Assembly: GCF_963924675.1 (NCBI RefSeq)
Contig: NC_089227.1
Coordinates: 49,904,080 to 49,968,079, forward strand
DNA: 64,000 nt
Direction: 5' to 3'
Source: Phocoena phocoena
Taxonomy: Eukaryota > Chordata > Mammalia > Artiodactyla > Phocoenidae
Shown piece by piece: positions 36,898 to 49,920 of this stretch (positions are counted from its first letter, which is position 1; each line of letters begins with the position of its first letter). The translations under genes and the position numbers were made by a program. The notes under the pieces are model-generated. The model was not told the origin of the DNA, did not search any database, and was given only the letters and a program-made list of their open reading frames with translations.

Positions 36898-37519
36898 AAA
36901 AGCATTTGATAAAAATCTGTTACCCATTTTGAGTGGTCACTAAATTTTAAAAGGAATAGAAGGAAACTTCCTTAATATATCAATATTTTTCTTACTATTT
37001 TCGTTGTCTAAACATTTATTTGATGATCATAATAAGTATCACTGCTTAAAGTACTGAAAATGAACATAGTGCTACCTAAAGTGTTTTAGAAAGGGTAATC
37101 GATCAGAAATCACAGACTCTTTAGAACAGCTTAAAATAATTCTGTATTTGGATTAAACTTTTCATCTCATATGATGTTAGACTTTATTTCGAACTGAAGT
37201 GAGAAGATAAGTATGTGATCTCATAATATCTGTGTATGTCTGTAAACCACTGGAGTGGAACTTTATGGAAAGTTTGCCCCTGCACTTTGGTATACAGTGT
37301 ATTAGAGAAATAGGGAAATGTTCCACCAGCTAGAAATATTGGTAAAGCAGAAATAAATTATTTAACTAAAAACTAACGCCCAGAATTGGACACTCTTCTT
37401 AACAAAAGTAGTGAGTATCTTCTTTTGGGGGGTTGACTGGTAATTGAATTTTGCCCACTTATCTTCTAGGAATGATTGCCTTAAAATCATCAATTTGGTA
37501 TTTGTTAAAACACAATTGT

Positions 37520-37780
37520 TATGTGCGCAGTATTATGATGGGCATTTACAGGCATAATGATGGATGAAATTGGGTCCATGCCCTCTGGAAGGACCCATAT
37601 TATGAACTATTTTACAAAGTATGATTTTTAGGTGGCAGTTGGTTCAGGGAGGTGATGATGTCAAAACTGAGCTTTGTAGGATAAGCAGAATTTCAACCTG
37701 TGAAGGAGAAAGTAGAGCTTCCCAAACTAGAACAGTGTCAACAAAAGCATGGAGGCAGGAACTGGAGGATAAGTTTGTAT
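37520..37780 (-). mobile_element. L2 LINE relic
   Basis: TCCATGCCCTCTGGAAGGAC, then GTGGCAGTTGGTTCAGGGAG and ACAAAAGCATGGAGGCAGGA fit antisense L2. Confidence 0.4.
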
Positions 37781-37810
37781 AATTGAGTGGTTCTCAAACC
37801 TAGCCAAGGG

Positions 37811-38026
37811 GGCTTCCCTGGTGGCGCAGTGGTTGAGAGTCCGCCTGCCGATGCAGGGGACACGGGTTCGTGCCCCGGTCCGGGAAAATCCCACACGCCG
37901 CGCAGCGGCTGGGCCCGTGAGCCGTGGCCGCTGAGCCTGCGCGTCCGGAGCCTGTGCTCCGCAACGGGAGAGGCCACAAGAGTGAGAGGCCCGCGTAACG
38001 CAAAAAATAAAACACACACACAAAAA
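37811..38026 (+). mobile_element. CHR-type SINE, short CpG-rich form
   Basis: Full-length head to GCCCGCGTAACG, with a CA-interrupted A tail. The perfect 15-bp duplication AAACCTAGCCAAGGG lies at 37796-37810 and 38027-38041. Very young in appearance; 1.6 kb upstream of CDK6 exon 5. Confidence 0.96.
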
Positions 38027-38063
38027 AAACCTAGCCAAGGGTTAGGGTTACCTAAAGAAGTTT

Positions 38064-38106
38064 AAACAAAAAAAAAGAAGAAGAAGAAGAAAAGAAGAAG
38101 AAGAAT
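38064..38106. repeat. (AAG)n microsatellite
   Basis: An A run leads into about eleven AAG units with one interruption. Confidence 0.9.
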
Positions 38107-38229
38107 TTCAGTGGACCCACCCATGGAGATCTAATTCAGTTAGGGGCAAGATAAGGGCCCAGACACATGTGTTTTTCTAAAAGCCCCATGGATGATTCTG
38201 ATGTATAGTCAGTGTTGAGACCCAGTGGT

Positions 38230-38650
38230 GTGGTCTCGTGCAGGAAGGATATGGAGGTACTTTATGATCACTCACAATCCTGTGAGTTGACTGGACTCAA
38301 CTGGGCAGTTCTTCTGCTCCATGTGATATTGGCAGGGGCACAGTCACCTGGGGGACCAGTCAGGATGGAATGTCCAAAATGGCTAACTCACATGGCCTTT
38401 CAGCTGAGAGCTCAGCTGGGGCTGTCAATTGGAACATCTTTGTGGGCTTCTCATTGCATAGCAGCTGGGTTCCAAGAGGAAGCATCTCAAGAGCAAGCAT
38501 TCAAAAAGGCCCAGGCAACCAGGCTTCCTATGACCTATAGCTTTGGTAGTCTCAGGTGTTACTTCCACCATATTCTGTTGGTCAAGCAAGTCACTAAGGC
38601 CAACTCAGATTCAATGGAAAGTGAACTAAACTCCAATCCTTGATGAGAGG
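38230..38650. repeat. Old mammalian interspersed repeat, family not assigned
   Basis: TGGGAGCTCAGCTGGGGCTG-like sequence at about 38405, CCACCATATTCTGTTGGTCA at about 38563 and TGATGAGAGGAGTGTG near the end recall a dispersed mammalian repeat. It contains a 143-codon open frame that I regard as fortuitous. Confidence 0.45.
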
Positions 38651-39762
<1,112 letters not shown>

Positions 39763-40384
39763 AATACCTTTTGTTTCACTCTGTCTCCCTTGGAAAGAAA
39801 CGTTTCGGGTCTTGGATAATTTCAGTGGCAGCCTAGCATCCCTCTTTCAAGTAGGAACATGGTATCCAGCTCCACCTGCCTGCGGCTCCCACTTCCAAGC
39901 ATGTCCTGAAACTGCCTTCTCAGTCCTTACGATGTAGTTGGGTGTGGTTGTAGCTTCCGGCCCTTGGAAACTCTGTTTGGAAGGGAACACTCCAGTGTTC
40001 ATACAATTTATTTTGTTTTTGTTGGCGATGAGAGGATGTGGCAAACATGAAGCGTGTTGTGGTTTTTTTGTGTGAGGAAACATCCTCAAGGTGGACTTTT
40101 CCACAAGAAGAGGACCAGGGCTGTTAAGTATATGGAAATTTTGATGGTGGGTTGAAAAAACAAAATGTTTAGACTGAAAAGGCACAGGCAAGAAAGATGT
40201 CTGCGCCATTTCAGAATACTTTAAATGCTGTCATGAAGAGGAGAGGTTAGACATATTCAGGCACTATAGAGAGCAGAACCAAAGATATTAAAATCACAGA
40301 AATAAAGATTTTTGCTCAAAGGCAAAAAAAAAAATCTAGTGATTAGAGTTATCTGAAGAGAAGATCAGGGTTCATGAAAATAGT
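39763..40384. other. CDK6: Intron sequence directly downstream of exon 5
   Basis: Nothing recognisable. A short A run lies at about 40323-40334. Confidence 0.35.
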
Positions 40385-40520
40385 GCTTTCTCAATGGGTG
40401 TCCAAGAAGAGACTGGACACTACACACTGTAGATGTTTTCAGTGGCATTCCTAGAATGGGTGGGTGGGCTAGATGACCTCCAGGGCCCCTCTGAGTCTGA
40501 AAGTCTGTGGTTCATTTGTT
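40385..40520 (-). repeat. MIR-type SINE relic (weak)
   Basis: GGCTAGATGACCTCCAGGGC followed by CCTCTGAGTCTGAAAGTCTG resembles a common mammalian SINE relic read antisense. Confidence 0.35.
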
Positions 40521-40924
40521 TGATTTTCAGGTCATAAGAAATAGCCAAACAATATAATAAAGATCTGCCAGGAAAATAATCCAGACCTGAGTACTAAATT
40601 CAGCCTGGTCAAAATTAAACAGAGAGCCTAATCATAATCTAATCTCTCTTTGTCTTCTATTTTTATTTCCATGGGAAAATGTGAGTTGGGAAGTTGAATA
40701 TTTTCCCACTGGACATGTTATATTCAAAACGTAGTTACGTGCTAGCTCACAAGAAAAAGAGGTGGTCAGCCATTTCTTGCTTGTCTGTCTGTTTGTTTGT
40801 TTGTTTTAACCAAATGAAGTTTTGTGCATGTAACAAATTTGGGGAACTATTCTAGACCTCAGCAGATTCATCTGTAGCTCACAGAGGGGGATCATGGCAA
40901 GGTGATCAAAGTACACAGATGTTT

Positions 40925-41075
40925 AATGCAGGCCTATTGTGTGCCAGTTACAGGACCAAACCTCTTTTCCTTGTGTTACCTTTTTATTCCTCACGATAAG
41001 AGATAACTGAGATGCAGTGGTAAATTTATTTGTCTAACATCAAACAGCTAAAAAGTATGAGGGGTATTACTCCAG
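40925..41075 (+). mobile_element. MIR SINE relic
   Basis: CCTATTGTGTGCCAGTTACAG, GATAAGAGATAACTGAGATG and ACATCAAACAGCTAAAAAG are sense MIR segments in order. Confidence 0.55.
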
Positions 41076-41171
41076 AGGAAGTCTTGTGACTCTGGTGGTG
41101 TTTTTCTACCAAGGAGGGAAGAAAAAAAAATATATTGAATTCAGCTGCAATGTTTGCCAAATAGGCTAAAT

Positions 41172-41359
41172 AAGTGGTTTTGGAAGTGTGGTTCTTGGAC
41201 CAGCAGTATCCAAAAAGGTGACCTTTTTTGGAAGTGCAAATTCTTGGGCCTCACCCCAGACCGACTAGATCAGAAGCGCTTGGGCTGGGGCCCAGCAACC
41301 TTTGTTTTCACAAGCCCTCCAGGTGATCCTAATTCATCCTCCAGGGTAAGAACCACTGA
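41172..41359 (-). mobile_element. MER5A-like hAT MITE
   Basis: AAGTGGTTTTGGAAGTGTGG to GGTAAGAACCACTGAG, with internal GGCCTCACCCCAGACC and AGCCCTCCAGGTGAT, is a near full-length antisense copy. This is the second MER5A-like element in the window, on the other side of the exon. Confidence 0.85.
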
Positions 41360-41468
41360 GTTTGGATGAGAGAATCAGCAGGAATGGTCAGTCGTTAAAT
41401 GTGCAACTCCCAGACCTCTCTCTTGAAATTCTGATTCATTATTGGACTGAGGCCTGACGTTCTTGTTT

Positions 41469-41834
41469 GTTTTGTTTTCTTTAACATTTTAAAAAATATT
41501 TTATTTATTTATTTGGCTGCATTGAGTCTTCGTTGCTGCACACGGGTTCTCTCTAGTTGCGGCGAGCAGAGGCTACTCTTCGTTGTGGTGCGCAGGCTTC
41601 TCACTGCGGTGGCTTCTCTTGTTGTGGAGCACGGCTCCAGGCACGCAGGCTTCAGTAGTTGTGGCATGCGGGCTCAGTAGTTGTGGCTCGAGGGCTCTAG
41701 AGCACAGGCTCAGTAGTTGTGGCGCACGGGCTTAATTGCTCCACGGCATGTGGGATCTTCCTGGACCAGGGCTCGAACCCGTGTCCCCTGCATTGGCAGG
41801 CGGATTCTTTAGCCACTGCGCCACCAGGTAAGTC
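41469..41834 (-). mobile_element. CHR-type SINE, long form
   Basis: TTTATTTATTTGGCTGCATT tail and body, ending in CCACCAGGTAAGTCC. CTG(A/G)C..TTCTTGTTT flanks lie at 41454-41468 and 41835-41850. It is 1.7 kb downstream of exon 5, in antisense orientation. Confidence 0.9.
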
Positions 41835-41850
41835 CTGGCATTCTTGTTTT

Positions 41851-43434
41851 TAAACGTGTGTCATGTAATTCTTTTCATCAGGCAAGTGTGGAAAATTTGG
41901 GGTTAAAGGCTTATTCTCAGAACCAGGAATAATTTACTGTCAATATTGCAGTGTGGGAGTTGGGACAGTCATTTCAGTTCATCCCATGAATAAGTTGGTG
42001 CAGCTGAGAGTTGATTAGAGAAGTATTTACTGGAATTACTTGGATGTGTCTAGGATTGTCCTCAAATGTAAAGATTGGGTCCTTCTTTTCTTATGGGGGA
42101 AGAATGATCAGTTATTTTTCAATAGTATAAAACTTGAATACCAGCCATCATTGACGATAAAAACAATCTTCTTCTGGAAGATGTTAAAAGAAAGATGAAA
42201 TTTAAGATATGTAGTGTTAAAGTGTCCTCTAGTAAGGGATGTACTTTATTTTTAAGTATAGGTAGTCAGCACGTATGGAACAATTGCAGCCCAAATTTTC
42301 ATTTTATAGCATTAAAACATTCTCCCACGGAAGTGGTAGTATAGTTGGTAATCTGGTCCCAGTCTAGCTTGCAGAGAATCCTGTATAACCTGGAACATAT
42401 ACAGAACATTATTTATCAAAACCTATTTTCTATTTACAACATTTTTTTTCTAGGGTAAAGTCCATTCTATGTTCCAATCCAGGATGACAGGAATACCCAT
42501 CTCTTCTGGCCAGCATTGGGTCTCAGAAGGGAGACTCAGTATTGGAGGCTCAGAGAGAAACTCCTTTGACAACAGCAGCAGGTCTGCTTCACTTTTCTGG
42601 GAAAGTGAGATGTTGGGTAGAGACCCATTGGCTCTTCAAATGTGCGCAAAAGAAAGTACCCCTCTCTTGGAGCCTTGCACGGAGATAGTAAATTGAGAAA
42701 TAATTGCCGGGAGCGGGAAGCAATATCAGAATCCAGGCGCGTGTGCCTTTAAGGCTGAAGGACAATGGATCCATCTGGGCCTGCCACCCTTCCTGGGGCG
42801 GGTGCTCTGTCTCTTAGGTAGTTCCTGCCGGTTGGGATGTGACCTTGAAAACAACCATGGGATCTGACCCTTGTTCCTGCTCAGTTCACGTTTGGTATTT
42901 CCTATGATAACACCCAGATATCTGAATGTGAAGCCTTCTCACTTATGCCAGCTGAGTTCAGGGGTCCAGCCACCGGCTTCACCTGCTTCCAGCTTAACTC
43001 CTGATTCGGTGCTGACCCACCTGTTGCAGTGTCCAGCTGAGAACTCACAAGCTGTGGATTCTGGAAGCAGACTCCCTCATTGCCTTAGGCTGACCCTAAA
43101 TCAGGGAGTCCTGGTACGTGTCCACTCAGGGTTCCTCCTTGTTGCTATGGCAGTGTTCCCAAATTGTGTCATCTTTTTTAACACCTTCATGGTTTTTGCC
43201 ATATTCATGATAACTATACTTACTTAATTTCTTTACTATCTTAAATTAATTAACTTTTTATTTAGCCTCATCTTAAGCAAAAATATATAAAATCACAGAA
43301 TTGATGAACCAGTTATTTGTCTAACATACACTAAAATTCATACATAACCCTTAAAATTAAACAATTTAGTCCATGTTCAGCCCCTGAAATCATCTCCCAT
43401 ATCACCCAGGTGTGTGTCACATGTTGGAAACAGA
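41851..43434. other. CDK6: Intron sequence, no element recognised
   Basis: Unique-looking; the GC-richer part at 42680-43090 holds a 118-codon frame with no family resemblance. Confidence 0.35.
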
Positions 43435-43625
43435 TGTTTCATTCATTCTACAGATAACTTTACTGAGTGGCTACTATATGCAAGGTCCTTTTCTAGAGGA
43501 ATAATTTACACCCTAGTGCAGAAGAGAGGCATTGCATTTGCAATTAGTCAGTTAACCAGAGCTGGGGTAAATGCTGTGAAGTGTAGATTTCTATGAATGG
43601 GTATGATGAGAAGCTTGTCTCCACA
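43435..43625 (-). mobile_element. L2 LINE relic
   Basis: CATTCATTCTACAGATAAC, TGAGTGGCTACTATATGCAA and GGGGTAAATGCTGTGAAG match the antisense L2 3' end. Confidence 0.5.
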
Positions 43626-43769
43626 GAGGAAAGAGATTTCTCAATGGAAGACTAGAAGTCAGGATTAACCTTCTCCAGAGGTCGTATCCTAGTTGTTTAT
43701 ATAAGAACATTGAGGAATAACTATTTATGCATCAGCAAGGCTCACCATCCTCCCTAATCTAGGGAGAAA

Positions 43770-44025
43770 AAAAGAAGCAAAGGGAGTTAACAGTTGTCTG
43801 TCATGTGACAGACCCAGGGCCGGGCACTTCACATCTATTATCTCACTAAACCCACATTCTGAGGACTGTTTTCCTGTTTCTAGATGATAAACCAAAGCCT
43901 TCCACAAGGAGTATAAATAACTTGTCCATAGGCATACAGCTCTTAAATGGCAGAGCCAAATTTGAACCTAAGTCTACCTGACTCTCTAACCTTTGATTTT
44001 CCCACTCTGCCATGTTTCTACCCTG
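43770..44025 (+). mobile_element. MIR SINE relic
   Basis: CACTTCACATCTATTATCTC, GATGATAAACCAAAGCCTTC and GGCAGAGCCAAATTTGAACC are sense MIR segments in order. Confidence 0.65.
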
Positions 44026-44449
44026 GCTGTGGTTTTATTAGGTACCATATTTTTTTCTAGAATGTTTCATGCATTATTACAACGTAGCAGCAACAATATT
44101 TTAGGGAGGTCAAGAAGCAAACCACACATCTAATAGCTTTGATTTCTAGCCTTTCCTATAGTGGAAAGGCTGACCAATTTCTGTGATATTGTAAAGAACT
44201 GCATGCCTTTTATTCTAAAATGTGATACCTAGCAAATATGAACTCAGGAAAAAGAATCTTAGGGCAGATGGTTGACAAAGAGCCAGAGAGTTTAAATACC
44301 ATCTGTCATTATTTTCTGGGTTTAATAATTGCCACACTGACCTTCAGTAGCGTTCTACGAAAGTAGATAAGAGTTGGATCTTTTATCTTCCTCCTTTAAC
44401 TCTTCATCAATGGGTGATCCATCTTTACTCCACATTAACTTATATATAT

Positions 44450-44780
44450 TTATTTATTTATTTATTTTATTTTTGGCTGTGTTGGGTCTTTGTTGCTGCG
44501 TGCGGGCTTTCTGTGGTTGTAGTGAGCGGGGTTACTCTTGGTTGCAGTGCGCAGGCTTCTCATTGCGATGGCTTCTCTTGTGGCAGAGCACGGGCTCTAG
44601 GCGCACGGGCTTCAGTACTTGTGGCACACAGGCTCAGTAGTTGTGGCTCGCAGGCTCAGTAGTTGTGGCGCACAGGCTTAGTTGCTCCACGGCATGTGGG
44701 ATTTTCCCGGACCAGGGCTCAAACCTGTGTCCCCTGCATTGGTAGGCGGATTCTTAACCACTGCACCACCAGGAAAGCCC
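44450..44780 (-). mobile_element. CHR-type SINE, long form
   Basis: TTTATTTATTTA tail, GGCTGTGTTGGGTCTTTGTTG body, ending in CACCACCAGGAAAGCCC. The body contains an internally repeated CAGTAGTTGTGG block. Flanks TTAACTTATAT and TTGAGTTATAT may be an old duplication. Confidence 0.9.
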
Positions 44781-46285
44781 TTGAGTTATATTTTAATACT
44801 AAAAAACATTGCTATGAATTTGGTCAGTAGACAACTACCCAGCTTGAAGATTAGGATGAGATGGAGGGAGGGATGGACAGATGGATGATACCAACTGATT
44901 TTTAACTTCATGGCAAAATAGGCTCACAAACGTTAACTCTCCAGGTATCTGTCCGTTGCCTTGTAGTCCTAGGTCAGAACTATTGTCGGTGTGGTTTGAA
45001 AGTTATGGGGTTTTCCAAGTGACGGCAAAGTCATAAAAAGAAAACGCACATTTAAAAAATAAAACATGCTACTAATTCTTTGAATATGGAGATTGTGGTA
45101 AACAGATAGTAATTCTTAGAAGTTCTGAGTTGCCAGCTCTACTGATCCCTAGCTAAGAAATGCCAAATGCCACCAAGAAGAACATACAGTCACTGTTCGA
45201 AGGAAACAAACAAGGCTTCATAGTTATACTCCCCCTTGGATGGTGGCCTCTCTAGGCTTGCCGTCATTGGTTTCTATGAATTAAACCCCCAGTAGCTGAC
45301 AAACTGACAGAGAAACTGTCCTTTGTGGCTCAGTGGTCTGTGAGCAAATAACTTTAAAATGTCACTGAGTGCCTTGCCAACTGTTCTAGTGGTTACTGTG
45401 TTGGTGTTCCCCATATTTGAGCGCTTTCCTTAGTGACATCAGGGAAATGAGGCCCTTGACCAGATGCCCTGAACACCAAGACACCAGCAGGCAAGCCCTA
45501 GTCTGTGAGAGGAAACCCATCACCTTAGGTTAGATCAGAACACGTGTGTGGAAACCAGGGCACTCACCAGACCTTCAGGTTTCTTGTCTTTTCTTGGATG
45601 TTTTCTTGGACCTCTTTTTTTCTTTAGAGAACCAATCAAATGGGAAGAACTCCAAAGAAGCATTTTCTCGAGTGAGGAAATATCCAAGATGGTACCGAGG
45701 AAAAGATCTTTTTGAATAATGCACACAGGGTAGTTCTAAGTAAGAACAAATGAGTACTGCCTTTTAATGTAATCAATGCTGATTTTTTCTTATTCTTGAT
45801 GTGTATCTTACTTTATCATGAATTTGTTTTCATGGAGTATACTGAGAAGCCACCATCAGGCCAGGTCTTTCCCTGTCAAGGCAGCTCTGCAGGCTTCCAG
45901 CTTCGCAGCCCTTTGCCACTCCGATTTGGCACCCAGAGTCTGCCTGCCAACCTGTTTTCCTGTTTCCTGACTATTTGTGGACTTCCGATAAATTAATCTT
46001 TCTATTGTCACCCTTTTCCAAAAACTTGCCTTAAGTTTTTCCTCCTTAGAACCCTTGCACTTCTTTTATTCTGGGTGCCCACCTGCCCTCCCTCATCTTC
46101 CAAAGCTAAACCTAGAAGCTGTCTCTTCAGGGAACAGACCTGCCCCTGCTCCGGCCCCACCACTCCCCCCACCCCATATTTTGTGTGCACCTGTCCAGCA
46201 GTGCTTTTCTCAGCCACATTCCGTCTGCGCGCACACGTTGTCCACACAGCTGCAGTCATTATGGATGCAGAGCACGTTCTTTCTG
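44781..46285. other. CDK6: Intron sequence, no element recognised
   Basis: Repeat-poor. The part at 46080-46190 is C-rich. No gene is supported. Confidence 0.35.
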
Positions 46286-46289
46286 AGGA

Positions 46290-46430
46290 ACCAGATACCT
46301 GAGTCCGTTCCAGCCCTGCCTCTGCCAGCTCTGTGACTGAAGGCAAGCCCTCGACCTCTGGAGCTTAGTGTCTTTATCTGTAAAGTGGAGAGGCCAGGAT
46401 AAGACACCACATCCATGGCATTCAGACTGC
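46290..46430 (-). mobile_element. MIR SINE relic
   Basis: AGCCCTGCCTCTGCCAGCTC, then GTGACTGAAGGCAAGCCCTC and GTCTTTATCTGTAAAGTGGAG follow the antisense MIR core. Confidence 0.55.
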
Positions 46431-47006
46431 TTCATAGAGAGAGACCTCATATTCCTGCCTCTATATAGTCCAGGAGTGCCCAGCCCTTCTTGTTCCCACA
46501 CTCAGCTTTGTTCAGAGCAACTTGATTTCATCTTTTTCATATACTGGGCTTCTGAGATTTAAAAGGATTTTAACACATGGGAGTAGATAATGTCCAAGTT
46601 TCACTCCAACTCTAATATTCTGTGCTTTGGGGTAGAACTGTGGCTTGGTCATTTCTGGAACTCTTATCATGTCAAGCACAACTAACCCTTGCTGACAGAG
46701 GTTATTACACATCCTTGTCATGGTCCTGAGGATCTGATATACATTATTCAGTTTAATCCTCCCAAGTGACTTGCCCCAGGATCCCACATACAGCAGAGCT
46801 GTATGACCTATGACAGGAACAGTGAACTGTAATGAACTACCCTAGGAAGCTAGGCAGGCATGAAGTTATACAGGGTTGCAGTGTAACAGTTGGTGGGGGG
46901 CGGTGTGTACATGTGTGTACATGCCTCCCTCTCTACCCTACTGTTCCTTTCTTTACACATTTAAATATATAGATATTCCATGTGGAATGTCTATGAAAGT
47001 CTAAAC

Positions 47007-47311
47007 CAGATCTGTCCAATAGAAAACAGAACGTGAACCATGTCACTTTAAATTCTCTAGCAGTCATTAAAAGAGGCAAAAAGAAACAAGTAAAATTAAT
47101 TTTAATAGCATATTTTAACACAGTATATCCAAAATATTATTATTTCAACATGGAATAAATATAACAATATGAAATATTGAAAAAAGTATTCTTTTTCTCA
47201 ATACTAAATTCTTAAACTCCATTGTGTATTTTATGCTGACAGCACATCTCAATTCGGACTAGTTGCATTTCAAGTGCTCAGTAGGCACGTGAACTGTATT
47301 GGACACCACAG
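47007..47311. mobile_element. hAT-type MITE
   Basis: A perfect 8-bp duplication GTCTAAAC lies at 46999-47006 and 47312-47319, the hAT target length. Ends are CAGATCTGTCCAATA and TATTGGACACCACAG, imperfect inverted repeats. The interior is AT-rich and non-coding. Confidence 0.75.
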
Positions 47312-47320
47312 GTCTAAACC

Positions 47321-47646
47321 ATCAAATGAAAAGATAAAGAAGAAACAGACAACTCGCCGGTTTTTGGGAAGGGGAGAGAGAATGAGTCACTGCCCTTCTA
47401 CCCTAGGCTCATCGATTTCTCAGTCTTCTATCTCCTACGTTGTTCTCAGTCTTCTATCTCCCACGATGTCATCTTTTCTAGTTTGGGTGGAGGCTACAGA
47501 AGTTGGAGTCCTTGATGTAAAACCAATAGAGCCGATGTTGATGCAGCTGCCTGGCCTTTGTCCCTGAATCGGTGACGCTTGGGTGCCAACCTGCAAATAC
47601 AGTGTTTATCAGCACTGGCAGATCTTCCCCAACATGTCCTATTTAA
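47321..47646. other. CDK6: Intron sequence with a short direct repeat
   Basis: CTCAGTCTTCTATCTCC(T/C)AC(G) occurs twice in tandem at about 47418-47439 and 47446-47466. Otherwise unassigned. Confidence 0.45.
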
Positions 47647-47660
47647 AAATGCTTGCACCT

Positions 47661-47871
47661 GGGCTTCCCTGGTGGCGCAGTGGTTGAGAGTCCGCCTGCC
47701 GATTCAGAGGACACGGGTTCGTGCCCCGGTCTGGGAAGATCCCACATGCCGCGGAGCGGCTGGGCCCGTGAGCCATGGCCGCTGAGCCTGCGCGTCTGGA
47801 GCCTGTGCTCCGCAACGGGAGAGGCCACAACAGTGAAAGGCCCGCCTACCGCAAAAAAAAAAAAAAAAAAA
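47661..47871 (+). mobile_element. CHR-type SINE, short CpG-rich form
   Basis: Full-length with a tail of about 20 A residues. The duplication AA..TGCTTGCACCTGG at 47647-47662 and 47870-47886 is essentially perfect. Looks recent. Confidence 0.96.
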
Positions 47872-48029
47872 AGTGCTTGCACCTGGAGCCTCAGTCTCAG
47901 CGATCTCTCACTCCACAAGCCACTTTCAGAAACAGGAATTGTTGTGGGAAGGAGCAACTTAGGAGATGTAGATACCACGTATCTTTATTTAAAAAAAAAA
48001 AAAAATTTTTTTAACCACAAAGTAAAGTA

Positions 48030-48595
48030 CGCTGGTAGCAGAAATGCCAAATGGCACAGAAATATAAGAATTGAAATTGTCTTTCCTACACTCCCATCCA
48101 AAATCCACTTCCGAAAGATAACCCCCTGGATATATTTCCAGATATCCTTTATTGCAAATTCAAAAGTGTGTGTTTACAAATACCTAAATACATACACACA
48201 TGCACACATCTGTCAGTTTCTCTCACAGAAATGGGCTAATACTATACACCGTACTCTTCTGTACGTTGCCTTATTCACTTTATTTTGTCATGATATATTA
48301 TGTCAGTTCATAGCGATCAAACTCATTTTGAAACTGCATAATTGTCAGCTCATTTATTTCATAGTTTAATTTCCCATTGATGGACATTTAGGGGTTGGTT
48401 GGTTGGTTGTTTTTGGTCTTATTACAAACAATATTGCAGTAATATCCTTGTGCTTATTTTGTGGAACATTTGTCCAAGTATTTCTGTATGGTAAATTCCA
48501 GAAGTGAAATTATAGGGTCAGATAACATGCCTATTTAAAATTCTGCTAGCTAAACCAAATTGCCCTCCAGCAAGCTTCAAGTAAACTCTGTTTTT
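48030..48595 (-). mobile_element. Old L1 LINE fragment
   Basis: CCATTGATGGACATTTAGGG, AATATTGCAGTAATATCCTTG and AAACCAAATTGCCCTCCAGC are antisense L1 3' sequence. Confidence 0.6.
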
Positions 48596-49908
48596 ACCTT
48601 AAGGTGGGAAATAGTATTGAGATTCTCAAAGATTAAGAAATATTGTCAAAAATAAAACAAGACAAGGCCTCTTACGTAAGCCTTGGCTTCCTCCTACCTA
48701 TTACCCCTTTTAAAAAATATTATCCAGAGGAAAACCTAAGTGACCATGGTAATTATAAAAGCTGCTGTTAAGTTGGTTTGAAGCATAAGAGACCTTTTTC
48801 AACTGTAAAATTAACTGTGGGTTTCCTTTTTATCAGTTGTGTACGATAGGAAAGGAATCAACCTCATTTTGTCAGTTAAAAAAAATTATCTTAAGATAAA
48901 GTCCCAGGCAGTTTTTTCCAGTGCACAGACAGCATGTGGAGAGTAATGTATATTGAGTTTTGCTCTCCCTTCCAGGCAGGATGTAGAGCATGGGTCCTCT
49001 CTTCTTCCTTAGTCATCTTAGTCACCAGACCTATTCATCTTTACTTCAGATTTTGCCTTCTGGGTCTACTCATTGGAATAACTCTGGAAACCCTTGCATC
49101 AGCCTGGTTCTTGAAATAGGAAAAGAATCAGACTAATAGTCTCAGTTCTGCCTTAGTCAGAAAGTCTTAGGTCTTGCTGGTCACATCTGTCAACCGTTGA
49201 TTTGGATAACAAATATTTGATTTGAGTCAAGAAGCCACCCATTTTTTAATCATAAAACACTGGCAGACAAAGTAGCTATTTTATACATCGAAAGACAGTT
49301 CTTACCAGTCTAGTCTTTACTCAGTCAAAGGCAGACTTCTCATCATTGTCCCTGGCTCTCATAAACATGAGTTGCTTCCCAGCCCTACAAAATAAAAAGT
49401 ACCAGGCCTGCACAAAATTATTTTAGCTGGCGCTTGGACCTCTGATCTGAGTTGAGTCCAGCCCTAGTAATGCCTTCAAAGCACGACGGAACATTACATT
49501 TGTTGCTTTATAATGATCATGCAAATTTACTGGACAAGACAATAGATACAGTGCATAGTACAAGGTATTTCAGATAAATGTAAATTTTAGGAGATTTCAT
49601 TGTATGCCTAAATAATTTTCCACAGAATGGTACTAAGGTGCTAAGTTACAATAAGTGGTACGGTGTGACAAAAGATTCTACTTGGTCTTGTCCTGTAGTG
49701 ATAGGTTGTAGTGACAATCTGTTGGCAGCCCCATGTGGCCACTGCTATGGGGTCTGTGTCTGTCTGATACCCATGCTGCCTTGTTTTGCACTGCGTTTCT
49801 GCCTCCCATCTGGCCTTGCTATGGTGGCTGGAGGAGTTAATGTCTGATAAGCCCCATACTTGGCTTAACTGAGAAGCTTTGGGTATTTTCTCATAAAAAT
49901 CAAAGATA
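48596..49908. other. CDK6: Intron sequence, no element recognised
   Basis: Unique-looking, with no supported gene or site. Confidence 0.35.
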
Positions 49909-49920
49909 TTACCTAGTTCT

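Larger units (their letters stand above)
35065..36985 (+). mobile_element. Degenerate L1 ORF2 (reverse transcriptase) relic
   Basis: Stop-riddled translation still shows L1 reverse transcriptase landmarks in order: TIDQSHS at about 36490, PRREGWYNIRKSINVINIS at about 36600 and HFKKHLIK around 36700, the last split by a SINE. SINEs lie at 35316 and 36717. Pseudogenic; no intact protein. Confidence 0.65.
37785..38228 (+). mobile_element. MER5A-like hAT MITE, split by a SINE
   Basis: GAGTGGTTCTCAAACC at the left and TGTTGAGACCCAGTGGT at the right are the inverted hAT ends. Both a SINE and an AAG expansion lie inside. Confidence 0.75.

Noticed and set aside
35065..36985. Reverse-transcriptase-like peptide fragments
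   Set aside because: They belong to a stop-riddled L1 relic. No intact or expressed enzyme is supported.
38212..38643. 143-codon open frame on the + strand
   Set aside because: It lies in an old interspersed repeat, has no domain or signal, and sits inside the CDK6 intron with no splice evidence.
47653..48369. 238-codon open frame on the + strand
   Set aside because: The first 70 codons are a translation of a young SINE, followed by its poly-A (Lys run) and an antisense L1. This is a composite of repeats, not a gene.
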